Shown piece after piece: positions 42,910 to 51,276 of a stretch of DNA of 64,000 nt; position 1 is the stretch's first letter; each line of letters opens with the position of its first letter. Position numbers and translations under genes: made by a program. A model generated the notes under the pieces. That model did no database searches and was not told the origin of the DNA. It saw only the letters and a program-made list of their open reading frames with translations. This DNA comes from CAHJXF01 sp038225855 (GTDB lineage: Bacteria; Pseudomonadota; Gammaproteobacteria; Burkholderiales; Burkholderiaceae_D). The stretch lies in contig JBBRQU010000018.1 in NCBI GenBank assembly GCA_038225855.1, forward strand, positions 1-64,000, in the 5' to 3' direction.

Positions 42910-43808
42910 TTCGGGCGGTCGCTACGCGCTGCATCGATCGCGCGGCATAACGTCTCTGCGCCGATCAATATGCGCGATGTGTGCCGCGTAATCAAATTCG
43001 GATCGAGAAACAGATAGTGGTGATGCCCAACGGCCGAGACGCTCGTCCATCGGCTCCACAGCGCGATGTCATTGCGCTGATTGCCGCTCTCGGCCGCGGT
43101 CACGATCAGTTGCGGGTCGGCGGCGATAACGGCCTCGGCATCGATCGTCGGGGCGAGCATGGCAAGCGATGCGAAAACGTTGCGTCCTCCGCAGAGCTCG
43201 ATGACTCTTGTGATCAGATGCGGGCCCCCGATCGTGATCAGCGGGTTGTTCCAGACCTGGTAGAACACGCGTACCGGGGCGCGCGAAGCATAGGTGTCGC
43301 GCAGGGCTGCGACCTTGCGGCGGAATTCGTCTGCCTTGGCGCTCGCTTCACGCGCATGTCCGGTCAATGCGCCGAAGCGTTCGAGCGTCGTCGCCACGTC
43401 CGCGAGCGTATGCGGCTCGCTGCGGAAGACCGGGATGCCGAGGCGCACGAGCGCTTCGAGTTGTGCTTGCGCCGTGCCGCTCTGCCACGCAATGACGAGA
43501 TCCGGCTTCAAGGTGACGATGCGCTCGAGAGCGATGCCTGAGAGCCCGCCCACGCGCGGCAGGCGCTTCGCGGCTTCGGGATAGTCGCTGAAGTCGGTCG
43601 CGGCAAGGATCGCGTCGCCGTCGCCGATTTCGAACAGCAACTCGGTGATATGCGGCGCCAAGCTGACGATGCGGTGTGCGGGCGCTTCGAGGCGGACCTC
43701 GCGGCCGGTATCGTCGCGCATTGCGATGGCAGCGAAGCTCGGCGAACACGGCGCGAGCAAGAGGAAGACCGCGAGCAGGGGGGCGGCGCGCATCGCTGAT
43801 GAGGACAT
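42900..43808 (-). CDS. btuF: Periplasmic cobalamin-binding protein (BtuF-like)
   Basis: 302 aa. Signal peptide (to about SFAA, residue 27), then two-lobed binding-protein fold: RIVSLAPHITELLFEIGDGD and LVIAWQSGTAQAQLEAL. It is the periplasmic partner of a BtuCD importer, which is not in the window. An assignment to another helical-backbone metal or siderophore binder cannot be excluded, but the sequence is BtuF-like and a riboswitch-controlled btuB lies nearby. Divergent from feoA. Confidence 0.82.
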   Translation of the reverse strand: MSSSAMRAAPLLAVFLLLAPCSPSFAAIAMRDDTGREVRLEAPAHRIVSLAPHITELLFEIGDGDAILAATDFSDYPEAAKRLPRVGGLSGIALERIVTLKPDLVIAWQSGTAQAQLEALVRLGIPVFRSEPHTLADVATTLERFGALTGHAREASAKADEFRRKVAALRDTYASRAPVRVFYQVWNNPLITIGGPHLITRVIELCGGRNVFASLAMLAPTIDAEAVIAADPQLIVTAAESGNQRNDIALWSRWTSVSAVGHHHYLFLDPNLITRHTSRILIGAETLCRAIDAARSDRPNHF

Positions 43809-43864
43809 GCGGCGAGTCTAGCGCGCGCGTTGAGATACTCGTTCCAACATGACTTCAAAGACCC

Positions 43865-43891
43865 TTGTCCTGCCCACCCATGCGCTATACT
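43865..43891 (+). promoter_or_regulatory. Probable sigma-70 promoter of feoAB
   Basis: TTGTCC (43865-43870), 15-bp spacer, TATACT (43886-43891). The spacer is short by two bases. A Fur-like box overlaps the expected start site. Confidence 0.55.
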
Positions 43892-43894
43892 ACG

Positions 43895-43913
43895 AATGCA
43901 AACCATTCTCGTT
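43895..43913. promoter_or_regulatory. Fur-box-like operator of feoAB
   Basis: AATGCAAACCATTCTCGTT agrees at 15 of 19 positions with AATGATAATCATTCTCATT. It lies right after the -10 element, where Fur-Fe would block transcription in iron-rich cells. It also excludes the in-frame ATG at 43896 as the feoA start. Confidence 0.65.
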
Positions 43914-43952
43914 ATCAATTACGCTGCGAGCCCTTCATGTCGCATCGACGCG

Positions 43953-44408
43953 ATGAACATGCTTGACCTGCCATCCTCTGCCTTCATGCCCACCTCGGCA
44001 GACGCCTCGTTGCGTTCTGGCGATTCGCGCGATGCGCGAGCGAGTTCGTGGCTAGCCGACGAGCCCGTTGCGATCGCATTGTCCGACCTTCCGGTCGGCG
44101 GCTTTGCGACCATCCATGCGGTGCTTCCCGCAAATGCCGATGTCGATCGCCATCTGGTCATGCGTTTGATCGAGATCGGCCTCGTGCCGGGCGAGCGCGT
44201 GCGCGTGGTCGCACAGGGTCATCCAGGGCGCGAACCGGTCGCAGTTCGTCTCTCGGCGGCCGATAGCGGCCGCAAGAACATGAACGGCTCGACCTTTGCG
44301 ATGCGCCGGCACGAGGCCGACTTCATTCGCGTCGTGCCTGACGTGCAGGACGCCGCTGAGAAGGATACTGTGCGGGGCGCTGTCAATCGGAAGGCCTCGC
44401 GCCGTTGA
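43953..44408 (+). CDS. feoA: FeoA-domain protein
   Basis: About 151 aa. The SH3-like FeoA domain starts near residue 41: IALSDLPVGGFATIHAVLP, then LIEIGLVPGERVRVVAQGHP and AVRLSA. FeoA is a small cytosolic partner of FeoB. The start is probably ATG 43953 (or 43959), since earlier ATGs lie within the promoter and Fur box. The N-terminal 40 residues and the C-terminal tail are longer than in E. coli FeoA. It is followed immediately by feoB. Confidence 0.82.
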   Translation: MNMLDLPSSAFMPTSADASLRSGDSRDARASSWLADEPVAIALSDLPVGGFATIHAVLPANADVDRHLVMRLIEIGLVPGERVRVVAQGHPGREPVAVRLSAADSGRKNMNGSTFAMRRHEADFIRVVPDVQDAAEKDTVRGAVNRKASRR

Positions 44409-44410
44409 GC

Positions 44411-46318
44411 ATGGACGCCGCCGCGACATTAGCCCCGAGCGCGGGCCTTCGCGTCGCGCTGCTCGGCAATCCCAACTGCGGCAAGACCGCGCTCTTCAAT
44501 CTGTTGACGGGCAGCCGGCAGAAGGTTGCGAACTATGCGGGCGTGACCGTCGAGCGAAAGGAAGGTGTCTTCACGACGCCGGCCGGTCGTCACGTGCGTG
44601 TGCTCGATCTGCCCGGCGCCTACAGTCTCAACGCGATCAGCGCCGACGAGGCCATCACGCGCGACGTGATCCGCGGAGCGCGCTCGGACGAAGGGCGCCC
44701 GGACCTCGTCGTGTGCGTCACCGACGCGACCAACCTCAAGCTCAACCTGCGCATGGTGGTCGAGGTCAAGCGCTTGGGTGTGCCGATGCTGCTTGCGCTC
44801 AACATGAGCGACATCGCGAAGAAACGCGGCATCGCGATCGATGTCGCCGCGCTCGAACACGAGCTCGGCATGCCGGTCGTCGAGACGGTCGCGGTGCATC
44901 GCGATGGCGCGCGCGCGCTGATCGCACGCATCGAAGCGGGCGGACGATTCGATCGTGTCGCGCGCACCGAGCAAGCGAAGGTCGCCGAGCCGTGGCACGA
45001 AGCGTCGATCGACGACGTCCTCGCCGCCCAGGCCGAAGTGCGCCGCATCCTCGCGATCGCGGTCCACGAGCCCACCGTCGATGCGCGCGCCGACGATGCG
45101 ATCGACGCCATCGTGCTGCATCCCGTGTGGGGCATGGCGGTCCTCGCGGTCACGCTGTTCCTGATGTTCCAGGCCGTGTTCAGTTGGGCGCAATGGCCGA
45201 TGGACGCGATCAAGGGCGGCATGGAGGCGCTCGGCAGCGGCGTTCGCCACGTCATGCCCGATGGCGTCCTGCAGAGTCTCCTGGTCGATGGCATGATCGC
45301 CGGCGCCGGCGCCGTGATCGTCTTTCTGCCGCAGATCCTGATCCTGTTTCTCTTCATCCTCGCGCTCGAGGACTCGGGCTATCTGCCGCGCGCCGCCTTC
45401 CTGCTCGATCGCGTGATGGGCACGGTCGGCCTGTCGGGGCGCTCTTTCATACCGCTGTTGTCGAGCTTCGCGTGCGCGATCCCCGGCATCATGGCCACGC
45501 GCACGATTTCGAGTTGGCGCGATCGCATCGTGACGATCATGATCGCGCCGCTGATGACGTGCTCGGCGAGGCTGCCGGTCTATGCGTTGATCATCGGCGC
45601 CTTCGTTCGCCGCGAGACCGTGTGGCATGTCTTCAACCTGCAAGGGCTGGTGCTGTTCGTGCTGTATGTCGCGGGCATTGCCGGCGCAATGGGCGTGGCC
45701 TGGGTCCTGAAACGCTTTCGCGGCGGCGAAGTGCATCACCCGCTGCTGATGGAGTTGCCGTCGTATCGCTGGCCCAATGCGCGCAACCTCGTCATCGGCC
45801 TCGTCGAACGCGCGCGCATCTTCCTGTCGCGAGTCGGCACCATCATCCTGTCGCTGATGATCGTGTTGTGGTTCCTGTCGAGTTTTCCCTCGCCGCCCGA
45901 AGGCGCGACCGGCCCGGCAATTCAATACAGCCTGGCCGGCATGATCGGCCGCGCGATGGAAGTCGTGTTCGCGCCGATCGGATTCAACTGGCAGATTTCG
46001 ATCGCGTTGATCCCCGGATTGGCCGCGCGTGAAGTCGCGGTCGGTGCGTTGGGGACGGTCTATGCCTTGTCGGCGAGCGGCAACAACGTGGCCGAAGAGT
46101 TGTCGCCGATGATCGCGGCCGGATGGTCGCTCGCGACCGCGTTTTCGCTGCTGGCCTGGTATGTGTTCGCGCCGCAATGCCTGTCCACGCTGGCGACCGT
46201 CAAGCGCGAGACCAACTCGTGGCGCTATCCGCTCGTGATGGCGGGCTATCTGTTCGGCCTCGCGTATCTCGCGTCGTTCGTGACGTATCGCGTCACGCTC
46301 TGGTGGACGGGAGGCTGA
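44411..46318 (+). CDS. feoB: FeoB, ferrous iron transporter with G domain
   Basis: 635 aa. The N-terminal GTPase has G1 GNPNCGKTALFN, G3 DLPG and G4 NMSD; a GDI-like helix bundle follows, then 8 or more membrane helices with the Gate motifs (IPLLSSFACAIPGIMATRT and LIPGLAAREVAVG). It imports Fe(II) across the inner membrane. ATG 44411 lies two codons inside an open frame beginning TTG 44405; the gene starts 2 bp after the feoA stop. Confidence 0.95.
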   Translation: MDAAATLAPSAGLRVALLGNPNCGKTALFNLLTGSRQKVANYAGVTVERKEGVFTTPAGRHVRVLDLPGAYSLNAISADEAITRDVIRGARSDEGRPDLVVCVTDATNLKLNLRMVVEVKRLGVPMLLALNMSDIAKKRGIAIDVAALEHELGMPVVETVAVHRDGARALIARIEAGGRFDRVARTEQAKVAEPWHEASIDDVLAAQAEVRRILAIAVHEPTVDARADDAIDAIVLHPVWGMAVLAVTLFLMFQAVFSWAQWPMDAIKGGMEALGSGVRHVMPDGVLQSLLVDGMIAGAGAVIVFLPQILILFLFILALEDSGYLPRAAFLLDRVMGTVGLSGRSFIPLLSSFACAIPGIMATRTISSWRDRIVTIMIAPLMTCSARLPVYALIIGAFVRRETVWHVFNLQGLVLFVLYVAGIAGAMGVAWVLKRFRGGEVHHPLLMELPSYRWPNARNLVIGLVERARIFLSRVGTIILSLMIVLWFLSSFPSPPEGATGPAIQYSLAGMIGRAMEVVFAPIGFNWQISIALIPGLAAREVAVGALGTVYALSASGNNVAEELSPMIAAGWSLATAFSLLAWYVFAPQCLSTLATVKRETNSWRYPLVMAGYLFGLAYLASFVTYRVTLWWTGG

Positions 46319-46624
46319 ATGAGCGCAACGCTTCAAGGCTTGATCGTTGCGATGATCGTTGCATTTGCAATGGTTTACGCCTCAATCAAATTCATGCCTG
46401 CCGCATACCGACGCGCACTTGCCGCGCGCGCCGCCGCGCTGGTCTCGCGCTGGGGCGTGTCGGAAGTCAATGCGCGCCGCGTCGAGGCCAAGCTCGCCAG
46501 CGGCGGCGCATGCGGCAGTTGCGAGACCTGCAAGGCCTGCGTCACGCCGCCTGAAGAAGGCCACGCGAGCGCAGCGCCCGTGAATACTTTCAAGCAGATT
46601 CCGATTCGCAGCGTCACGCACTGA
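46319..46624 (+). CDS. Small Cys-rich membrane protein of the feo operon
   Basis: 101 aa: one N-terminal membrane helix (LIVAMIVAFAMVYASIKF), a basic linker, then CGSCETCKAC, a cluster of four cysteines that could bind iron or zinc. It directly abuts feoB and ends just before the convergent pgi. FeoB-linked Cys-rich proteins occur in several phyla, and this probably fills the FeoC-like role; the link is inferred from position. Confidence 0.75.
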   Translation: MSATLQGLIVAMIVAFAMVYASIKFMPAAYRRALAARAAALVSRWGVSEVNARRVEAKLASGGACGSCETCKACVTPPEEGHASAAPVNTFKQIPIRSVTH

Positions 46625-46641
46625 GGCCGCTGACGACCAGC

Positions 46642-48273
46642 TCACGCTGGCCTCGTCGCTCGCCCCCGCTCGATCAACGCCCGTGTCGATGCGTCATGCG
46701 TGCCGGGCGTGCCGTTTTCCAATTCATCGACGATGGTCCTGGCGAGCATCTTGCCGAGCTCGACCCCCCATTGATCGAACGAGTCGATGTTCCAGATCGT
46801 TCCCTGCACCAGCACCTTGTGCTCGTAGAGCGCGATCAGCGCGCCGAGCGACGCCGGATCGAGCCGCGCGAGCACGATCGTGTTCGACGGCCGATTGCCC
46901 GGAAATGTCTTGTGAGGCGCGAGGCGGTCGGCCTCGACACGGCTCACGCCTTGCGCGATCAATTCCACGCGCGCTTCATCCTCCGTCTTGCCGTTCATCA
47001 GCGCCTCGCTCTGCGCGAAGCAGTTCGCAAGCAGCGCGCGCTGATGCTCGAGGTGCGTATGCGCAGGCGCGATCACCGCGATGAAATCGATCGGCGCCCA
47101 TTCGGTTCCCTGATGCAGGCATTGAAAGTAGGCGTGCTGCGCGTTGGTCCCGGGCTGACCCCACAGGACCGGCACGGTCGCGTGCGCGACCGGCGATCCA
47201 GCGAGCGTGACCGACTTGCCGTTGCTCTCCATCTCGAGCTGTTGAAGGTGCGCGGGCAACAGTTCGAGATGCTGGTGATAGGGAGCGATGCACACGCTGC
47301 GCGCGCCGAGCACATTGCCGTTGAGGATCCCGACGAGTGCGAGGCGCACCGGCATGTTCGCTTCGAGCGGCGCGTTCGCGAAATGTACGTCCATCGCATG
47401 CGCGCCCGCGAGCAATTGGCGAAAGCGCGTCATGCCGCAGGCGAGAGCGATCGGCAGCCCGATCGCGGACCACAGCGAATAGCGTCCGCCGACCCAGTCC
47501 CAGAATTCGAACATGTTCTTGGTGTCGATACCGAAGGCGCGAACCGCTTCGGTGTTGGTCGATACCGCGACGAAGTGACGATGCAATTGGCCTTCAGGGA
47601 CGCCACCGGCGGTCGACCATGCGCGCGCCGAGTGCGCGTTCATCATCGTCTCGGCGGTGGTGAAGGTTTTCGATGCGACGATGAAAAGCGTCGTCGCGGG
47701 GTCGATCTGGCGCAGCACGTCATCGAGCGCATGCGCATCGACATTGGCGACGAAGTGCACCGATGGTTGCGCATCCTGATACGAGCGCAACGCTTCGCAC
47801 ACGAAGCGCGGCCCGAGGTCCGACCCGCCGATGCCGATGTGCACGACATCGCTGATCGCGTCGCCGCGATGTCCGGTCCATGCGCCGCTTCGGACCTGTT
47901 CGGAAAATGTTTCCATGTGGTCGAGCACCGCATGCACCTCGCGCACCACGTTGCGCCCATCGACCGTGAACAGCGCGTCGCCCGGCGCGCGCAAGGCGAC
48001 GTGCAACGCGGCTCGATCTTCGGTCACGTTGATCTTGTCGCCCGCAAACATCGCATCGCGTCGCGCTTCGACGCCTGCGTTACGCGCAAGCGCGAAGAGG
48101 CTCGCCAGCACTGCATCGTCGATGCGATTCTTCGAGGCGTCGAGGATGAGTCCCGCCGCTTCGATGGTGTGCTTCGAGAGTCGCGATGCATCCTGGTCGA
48201 AGAGTTCGCGCATGGTCGCGACTCGAAGGCTGTTTGAAGCGAGGTCGGACCAGGGATCGGATGGAGCGGTCAT
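46642..48273 (-). CDS. pgi: Glucose-6-phosphate isomerase
   Basis: 543 aa, normal PGI length. Signatures are GIGGSDLGPRFVCEAL, the substrate loop FWDWVGGRYSLWSAIGL, and the C-terminal NIDSFDQWGVELGKMLA with the base-catalytic glutamate region. It interconverts glucose-6-phosphate and fructose-6-phosphate. ATG 48273 is the start; an extension upstream is unconserved. Convergent with the feo operon across 17 bp. Confidence 0.96.
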   Translation of the reverse strand: MTAPSDPWSDLASNSLRVATMRELFDQDASRLSKHTIEAAGLILDASKNRIDDAVLASLFALARNAGVEARRDAMFAGDKINVTEDRAALHVALRAPGDALFTVDGRNVVREVHAVLDHMETFSEQVRSGAWTGHRGDAISDVVHIGIGGSDLGPRFVCEALRSYQDAQPSVHFVANVDAHALDDVLRQIDPATTLFIVASKTFTTAETMMNAHSARAWSTAGGVPEGQLHRHFVAVSTNTEAVRAFGIDTKNMFEFWDWVGGRYSLWSAIGLPIALACGMTRFRQLLAGAHAMDVHFANAPLEANMPVRLALVGILNGNVLGARSVCIAPYHQHLELLPAHLQQLEMESNGKSVTLAGSPVAHATVPVLWGQPGTNAQHAYFQCLHQGTEWAPIDFIAVIAPAHTHLEHQRALLANCFAQSEALMNGKTEDEARVELIAQGVSRVEADRLAPHKTFPGNRPSNTIVLARLDPASLGALIALYEHKVLVQGTIWNIDSFDQWGVELGKMLARTIVDELENGTPGTHDASTRALIERGRATRPA

Positions 48274-48397
48274 GGAATGTTGGAGAAGAAGTGGAAAGAA
48301 TTGATGCCTCGAACCAGTGTGGCGCCGCAGAGTCTGCGTGAACGAATGCCGGCAACGCGACCACGTTGTATTGTCATTCCGAGCAACGCGAGCAATC

Positions 48398-49993
48398 TCA
48401 TCGGCCAACCGAAGCACTGTCCATTGATTCGCGCACCAATCGATTGAGCGCGGCGCGAATCGCGGCCAGCAACTCGGATGCGGTGAGTCCGATCGGGCCG
48501 ATGCTTTGCGCGACGAGCTCGTCCGCTGCGGTCCCATGCAGCCAGGTCGCCGCGCGCGCGGCGTCGAGCGGCGAGAAGTGCTGCGCGAGCAGGCCCGCGA
48601 CGAGTCCGCAAAGAACGTCGCCGGTACCTCCGGTGGCAAGGCCGGGATTGCCGGTGGTGTTGATCACCCACACGCCGTTCGCGTCGGCAATCACGCTGCC
48701 CGCGCCTTTGAGGACGACGACGCTTTGCGTTCGTCGTGCAAGTTCGATCGCCGCTTGAATGCGATCGGCCTGCACCGCTTTCGCATCGACTCCGAGCAGG
48801 CGTGCGGCCTCGAGCGGATGCGGAGTCAGCACCGCAACAGGAAGCCCTTGGGCCGCTCGCCCGGCTAGACGATCGAACAGCGCTCGATGAGTCGCGATCG
48901 CATTGAGCGCATCGGCATCGATCACGATCGCGCTCTTGGTTGCGATCCATGCCTCGAGCATCGCCAACGCCGCATCGCCCTGCCCGAGACCGGGCCCGAT
49001 CGCAACCGCACTCGCATCGACGCCATCGAGAGATTCGCGCAGCATCAGCTCGGGATGCACGACGTCGAACCGTGGCGCCGATGCGGCGAGCAGCTTCACA
49101 TAGACGCGACCCGCGCCGCTTTGCAACGCCATGCGCGACGCGAGCAGCGCAGCGCCGACCATGCCGTCGTTGCCGCCGATCACGGCGACGCTGCCGAAGC
49201 TGCCCTTGTGACTGTTCTGTCGACGCGGCTTCAGCGCGGTATCGAACAGCGCGGGACGATTGATCGAACCGATCTGGCCGGGCTCCAGAACCGTATCTCG
49301 CAATCCGTCATCATCGAGAGACAGACCGAGCGAGTCGATCACGATCCCGCCGCAATGATCGGGACCGTCGGCCGTGTAGAGGCCGGGTTTGGCCGCGATG
49401 AACGTGATCGTGCGATCCGCTTCGATCGCGATGCCGGCCGCGTGTCCGGTGTCGGCATCGAGACCGCTCGGCACGTCGAGTGCGAGCACCGGGCATCGCG
49501 CCGCGTTGACGAGGGCGATCCAGTCGCGTGCCTTGCCCGACGGCGCGCGGCTGATGCCGATGCCGAAGAGGCCGTCGACGACGAGAGTTGCGTTGCCGAT
49601 CACGGTCGAGGGATCGATGACGGCGGCATCGGCATGCGCATCCGGGCTCGCGGCTTCGCGCCAACTCGCATAGGCATGGGCCGCATCGCCACGAAAGCGC
49701 GAGGCATCGTCAAACAGCGCGACGCGCACATCGACGCCGCGTTCGCGCAGCAAGCGCGCGGTAACGAGCGCGTCGCCGCCATTGTTGCCCGGCCCTGTCA
49801 GTACGAGCACGGGGCCGGGACGTTCCAGAGCCATCGTCATCGCTTCACGCGCCGCAGCCTCGCCCGCGCGCTGCATCAGTGTCCCGGACGGCCATCGCTT
49901 CGCAGCGGCCTGTTCGATCGCGCGCAAGGCGCCGCCGCGCAAGAGGCGCGAGCGTATCGTGACGGCTATCGGTTCCTTCATCGTCGCGTTCAT
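48398..49993 (-). CDS. nnr: Bifunctional NAD(P)HX epimerase/ADP-dependent dehydratase
   Basis: About 531 aa repairing hydrated NAD(P)H. The N-terminal YjeF_N epimerase (residues about 10-215) carries LTGPGNNGGDALVTARLL and LDVPSGLD. The C-terminal dehydratase domain has GSVAVIGGNDGMVGAALL, VLTPHPLEAARLLG and TGNPGLATGGTGDVLCG. Starts at 50023, 50014 and 49993 are possible; those above 50004 overlap dadA. I give 49993. Confidence 0.92.
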   Translation of the reverse strand: MNATMKEPIAVTIRSRLLRGGALRAIEQAAAKRWPSGTLMQRAGEAAAREAMTMALERPGPVLVLTGPGNNGGDALVTARLLRERGVDVRVALFDDASRFRGDAAHAYASWREAASPDAHADAAVIDPSTVIGNATLVVDGLFGIGISRAPSGKARDWIALVNAARCPVLALDVPSGLDADTGHAAGIAIEADRTITFIAAKPGLYTADGPDHCGGIVIDSLGLSLDDDGLRDTVLEPGQIGSINRPALFDTALKPRRQNSHKGSFGSVAVIGGNDGMVGAALLASRMALQSGAGRVYVKLLAASAPRFDVVHPELMLRESLDGVDASAVAIGPGLGQGDAALAMLEAWIATKSAIVIDADALNAIATHRALFDRLAGRAAQGLPVAVLTPHPLEAARLLGVDAKAVQADRIQAAIELARRTQSVVVLKGAGSVIADANGVWVINTTGNPGLATGGTGDVLCGLVAGLLAQHFSPLDAARAATWLHGTAADELVAQSIGPIGLTASELLAAIRAALNRLVRESMDSASVGR

Positions 49994-50003
49994 ATTCGCT
50001 CGT

Positions 50004-51272
50004 TCATCGTCCATAGCGCGCAAGCGTCAGTCCTTCGAGATCGATCTCGGGGGTCCTCTGCATCACCACATCGGCGACGATCTTGCCCGAGCCCGCGGCC
50101 GTCGCCCAGCCCGTCGAGCCGTGACCGAGGTTGACGAACACGCGCGGATGCGAGGTCGCGCCGAGCACCGGCGGCCCATCGGGCAACATCGGCCGCGCAC
50201 CGGCCCACCAGGTCGCGGTCTGATAGGGAGCCGCGCCCGGAAACCAATCGCGCGCCACCTTGATCAGCGTCGCGAGTGCGCGCTCGGCGTTCTTCGATGT
50301 GATCGACAGGCTGCGGTCGCCGAGCTCCGCAGTCCCTGCGATGCGGATGCGATTGCCCATGCGAACGATCGCGACCTTGTAGGCCTCGTCCATCACGGAC
50401 GCGATCGGCGCATACGTGGGTTCGCGAATCGCAATCGTCGCCGAGTAACCCTTGACCGGATAGAGCGGCAAGCGAATGCCGAGCTGTCGCAACAGCATCG
50501 TGCTGTCGATGCCGCCCGCGATCACGACCGCATCGACCGCACGATCGCTGTCTGTCTGCGCGTTGCGCACGCGCAAGGCAACGCGGTCGCCTTTTGTCCC
50601 CACGCGCGTAACGACTGCGCCGAACTCGAAGCGCACGCCGCGCTCGTCGCAGAGGTCTTTCAACAGCCGCGTGAACAGCGGGCAATTGCCGGTCTCGACG
50701 TCGGGAAGCAACAGGCCACCGACGAATTCGATGTCGGACAGGCCGGGTTCGCGCACACCACACTCCGCGGGCGACAACAGTTGATGCGTGACGCCGGCTT
50801 CTTTCAGAAACGCCATCGTGGTCTCGGCCATCTTCGCATCGCGTTCGCTGCGCAAGAGTTGCAGCATGCCTTCGGTGCGTTCGTATGAAAGACCGTGGCC
50901 GACGCGCAAGGTCGCCAGGCAGTCGCGGCTGTAGAACGCGAGCCTCTGCATGCGGGCCTTGTTGCGCTTGAAACGCGCGACGCGGCATTCGACGAGCCAG
51001 CGCGCGACCCAGCGCCACAATGCGGGGTCGAGCGTCGGAGCGAAGCGCACCGGGGTGTCGTGCGCGAACAGCATCGAGACGATCTTCCGCGGCATGCCGG
51101 GCGCGGCCCAGGGCGTCACATACGCGGGCGCGACCAGTCCGGCATTGCCGTAGCTGGTCTCCTGCGCGACGCCGCGGTTGCGTTCGACGACGGTGACTTC
51201 GCAGCCCGCTTCGGCCAACGACCACGCGGTGCAAACGCCGACGACGCCGGCGCCGATCACGGTGACGCGCAT
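50004..51272 (-). CDS. dadA: D-amino-acid dehydrogenase
   Basis: 422 aa FAD enzyme of the DadA family. The dinucleotide fold is at the N-terminus (VIGAGVVGVCTAWSLAEAG with E/R after strand 2). Middle and C-terminal parts hold YPVKGYSATIAI and PVLGATSHPRVFVNLGHGSTGWA. It oxidises D-amino acids to keto acids, passing electrons to the membrane chain. It starts 4 bp after the TAXI permease gene, a firm operon link. Confidence 0.9.
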   Translation of the reverse strand: MRVTVIGAGVVGVCTAWSLAEAGCEVTVVERNRGVAQETSYGNAGLVAPAYVTPWAAPGMPRKIVSMLFAHDTPVRFAPTLDPALWRWVARWLVECRVARFKRNKARMQRLAFYSRDCLATLRVGHGLSYERTEGMLQLLRSERDAKMAETTMAFLKEAGVTHQLLSPAECGVREPGLSDIEFVGGLLLPDVETGNCPLFTRLLKDLCDERGVRFEFGAVVTRVGTKGDRVALRVRNAQTDSDRAVDAVVIAGGIDSTMLLRQLGIRLPLYPVKGYSATIAIREPTYAPIASVMDEAYKVAIVRMGNRIRIAGTAELGDRSLSITSKNAERALATLIKVARDWFPGAAPYQTATWWAGARPMLPDGPPVLGATSHPRVFVNLGHGSTGWATAAGSGKIVADVVMQRTPEIDLEGLTLARYGR

Positions 51273-51276
51273 GCGC

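Noticed and set aside
44429..46336. A 635-codon minus-strand frame across feoB
   Set aside because: The FeoB frame has all G-protein motifs; the antiparallel frame is His/Arg/Asp-rich noise.
48362..48400. A fifth REP-like copy near GTCATTCCGAGCAACGCGAG
   Set aside because: Only a partial single-arm similarity with no paired hairpins, so it is not counted.
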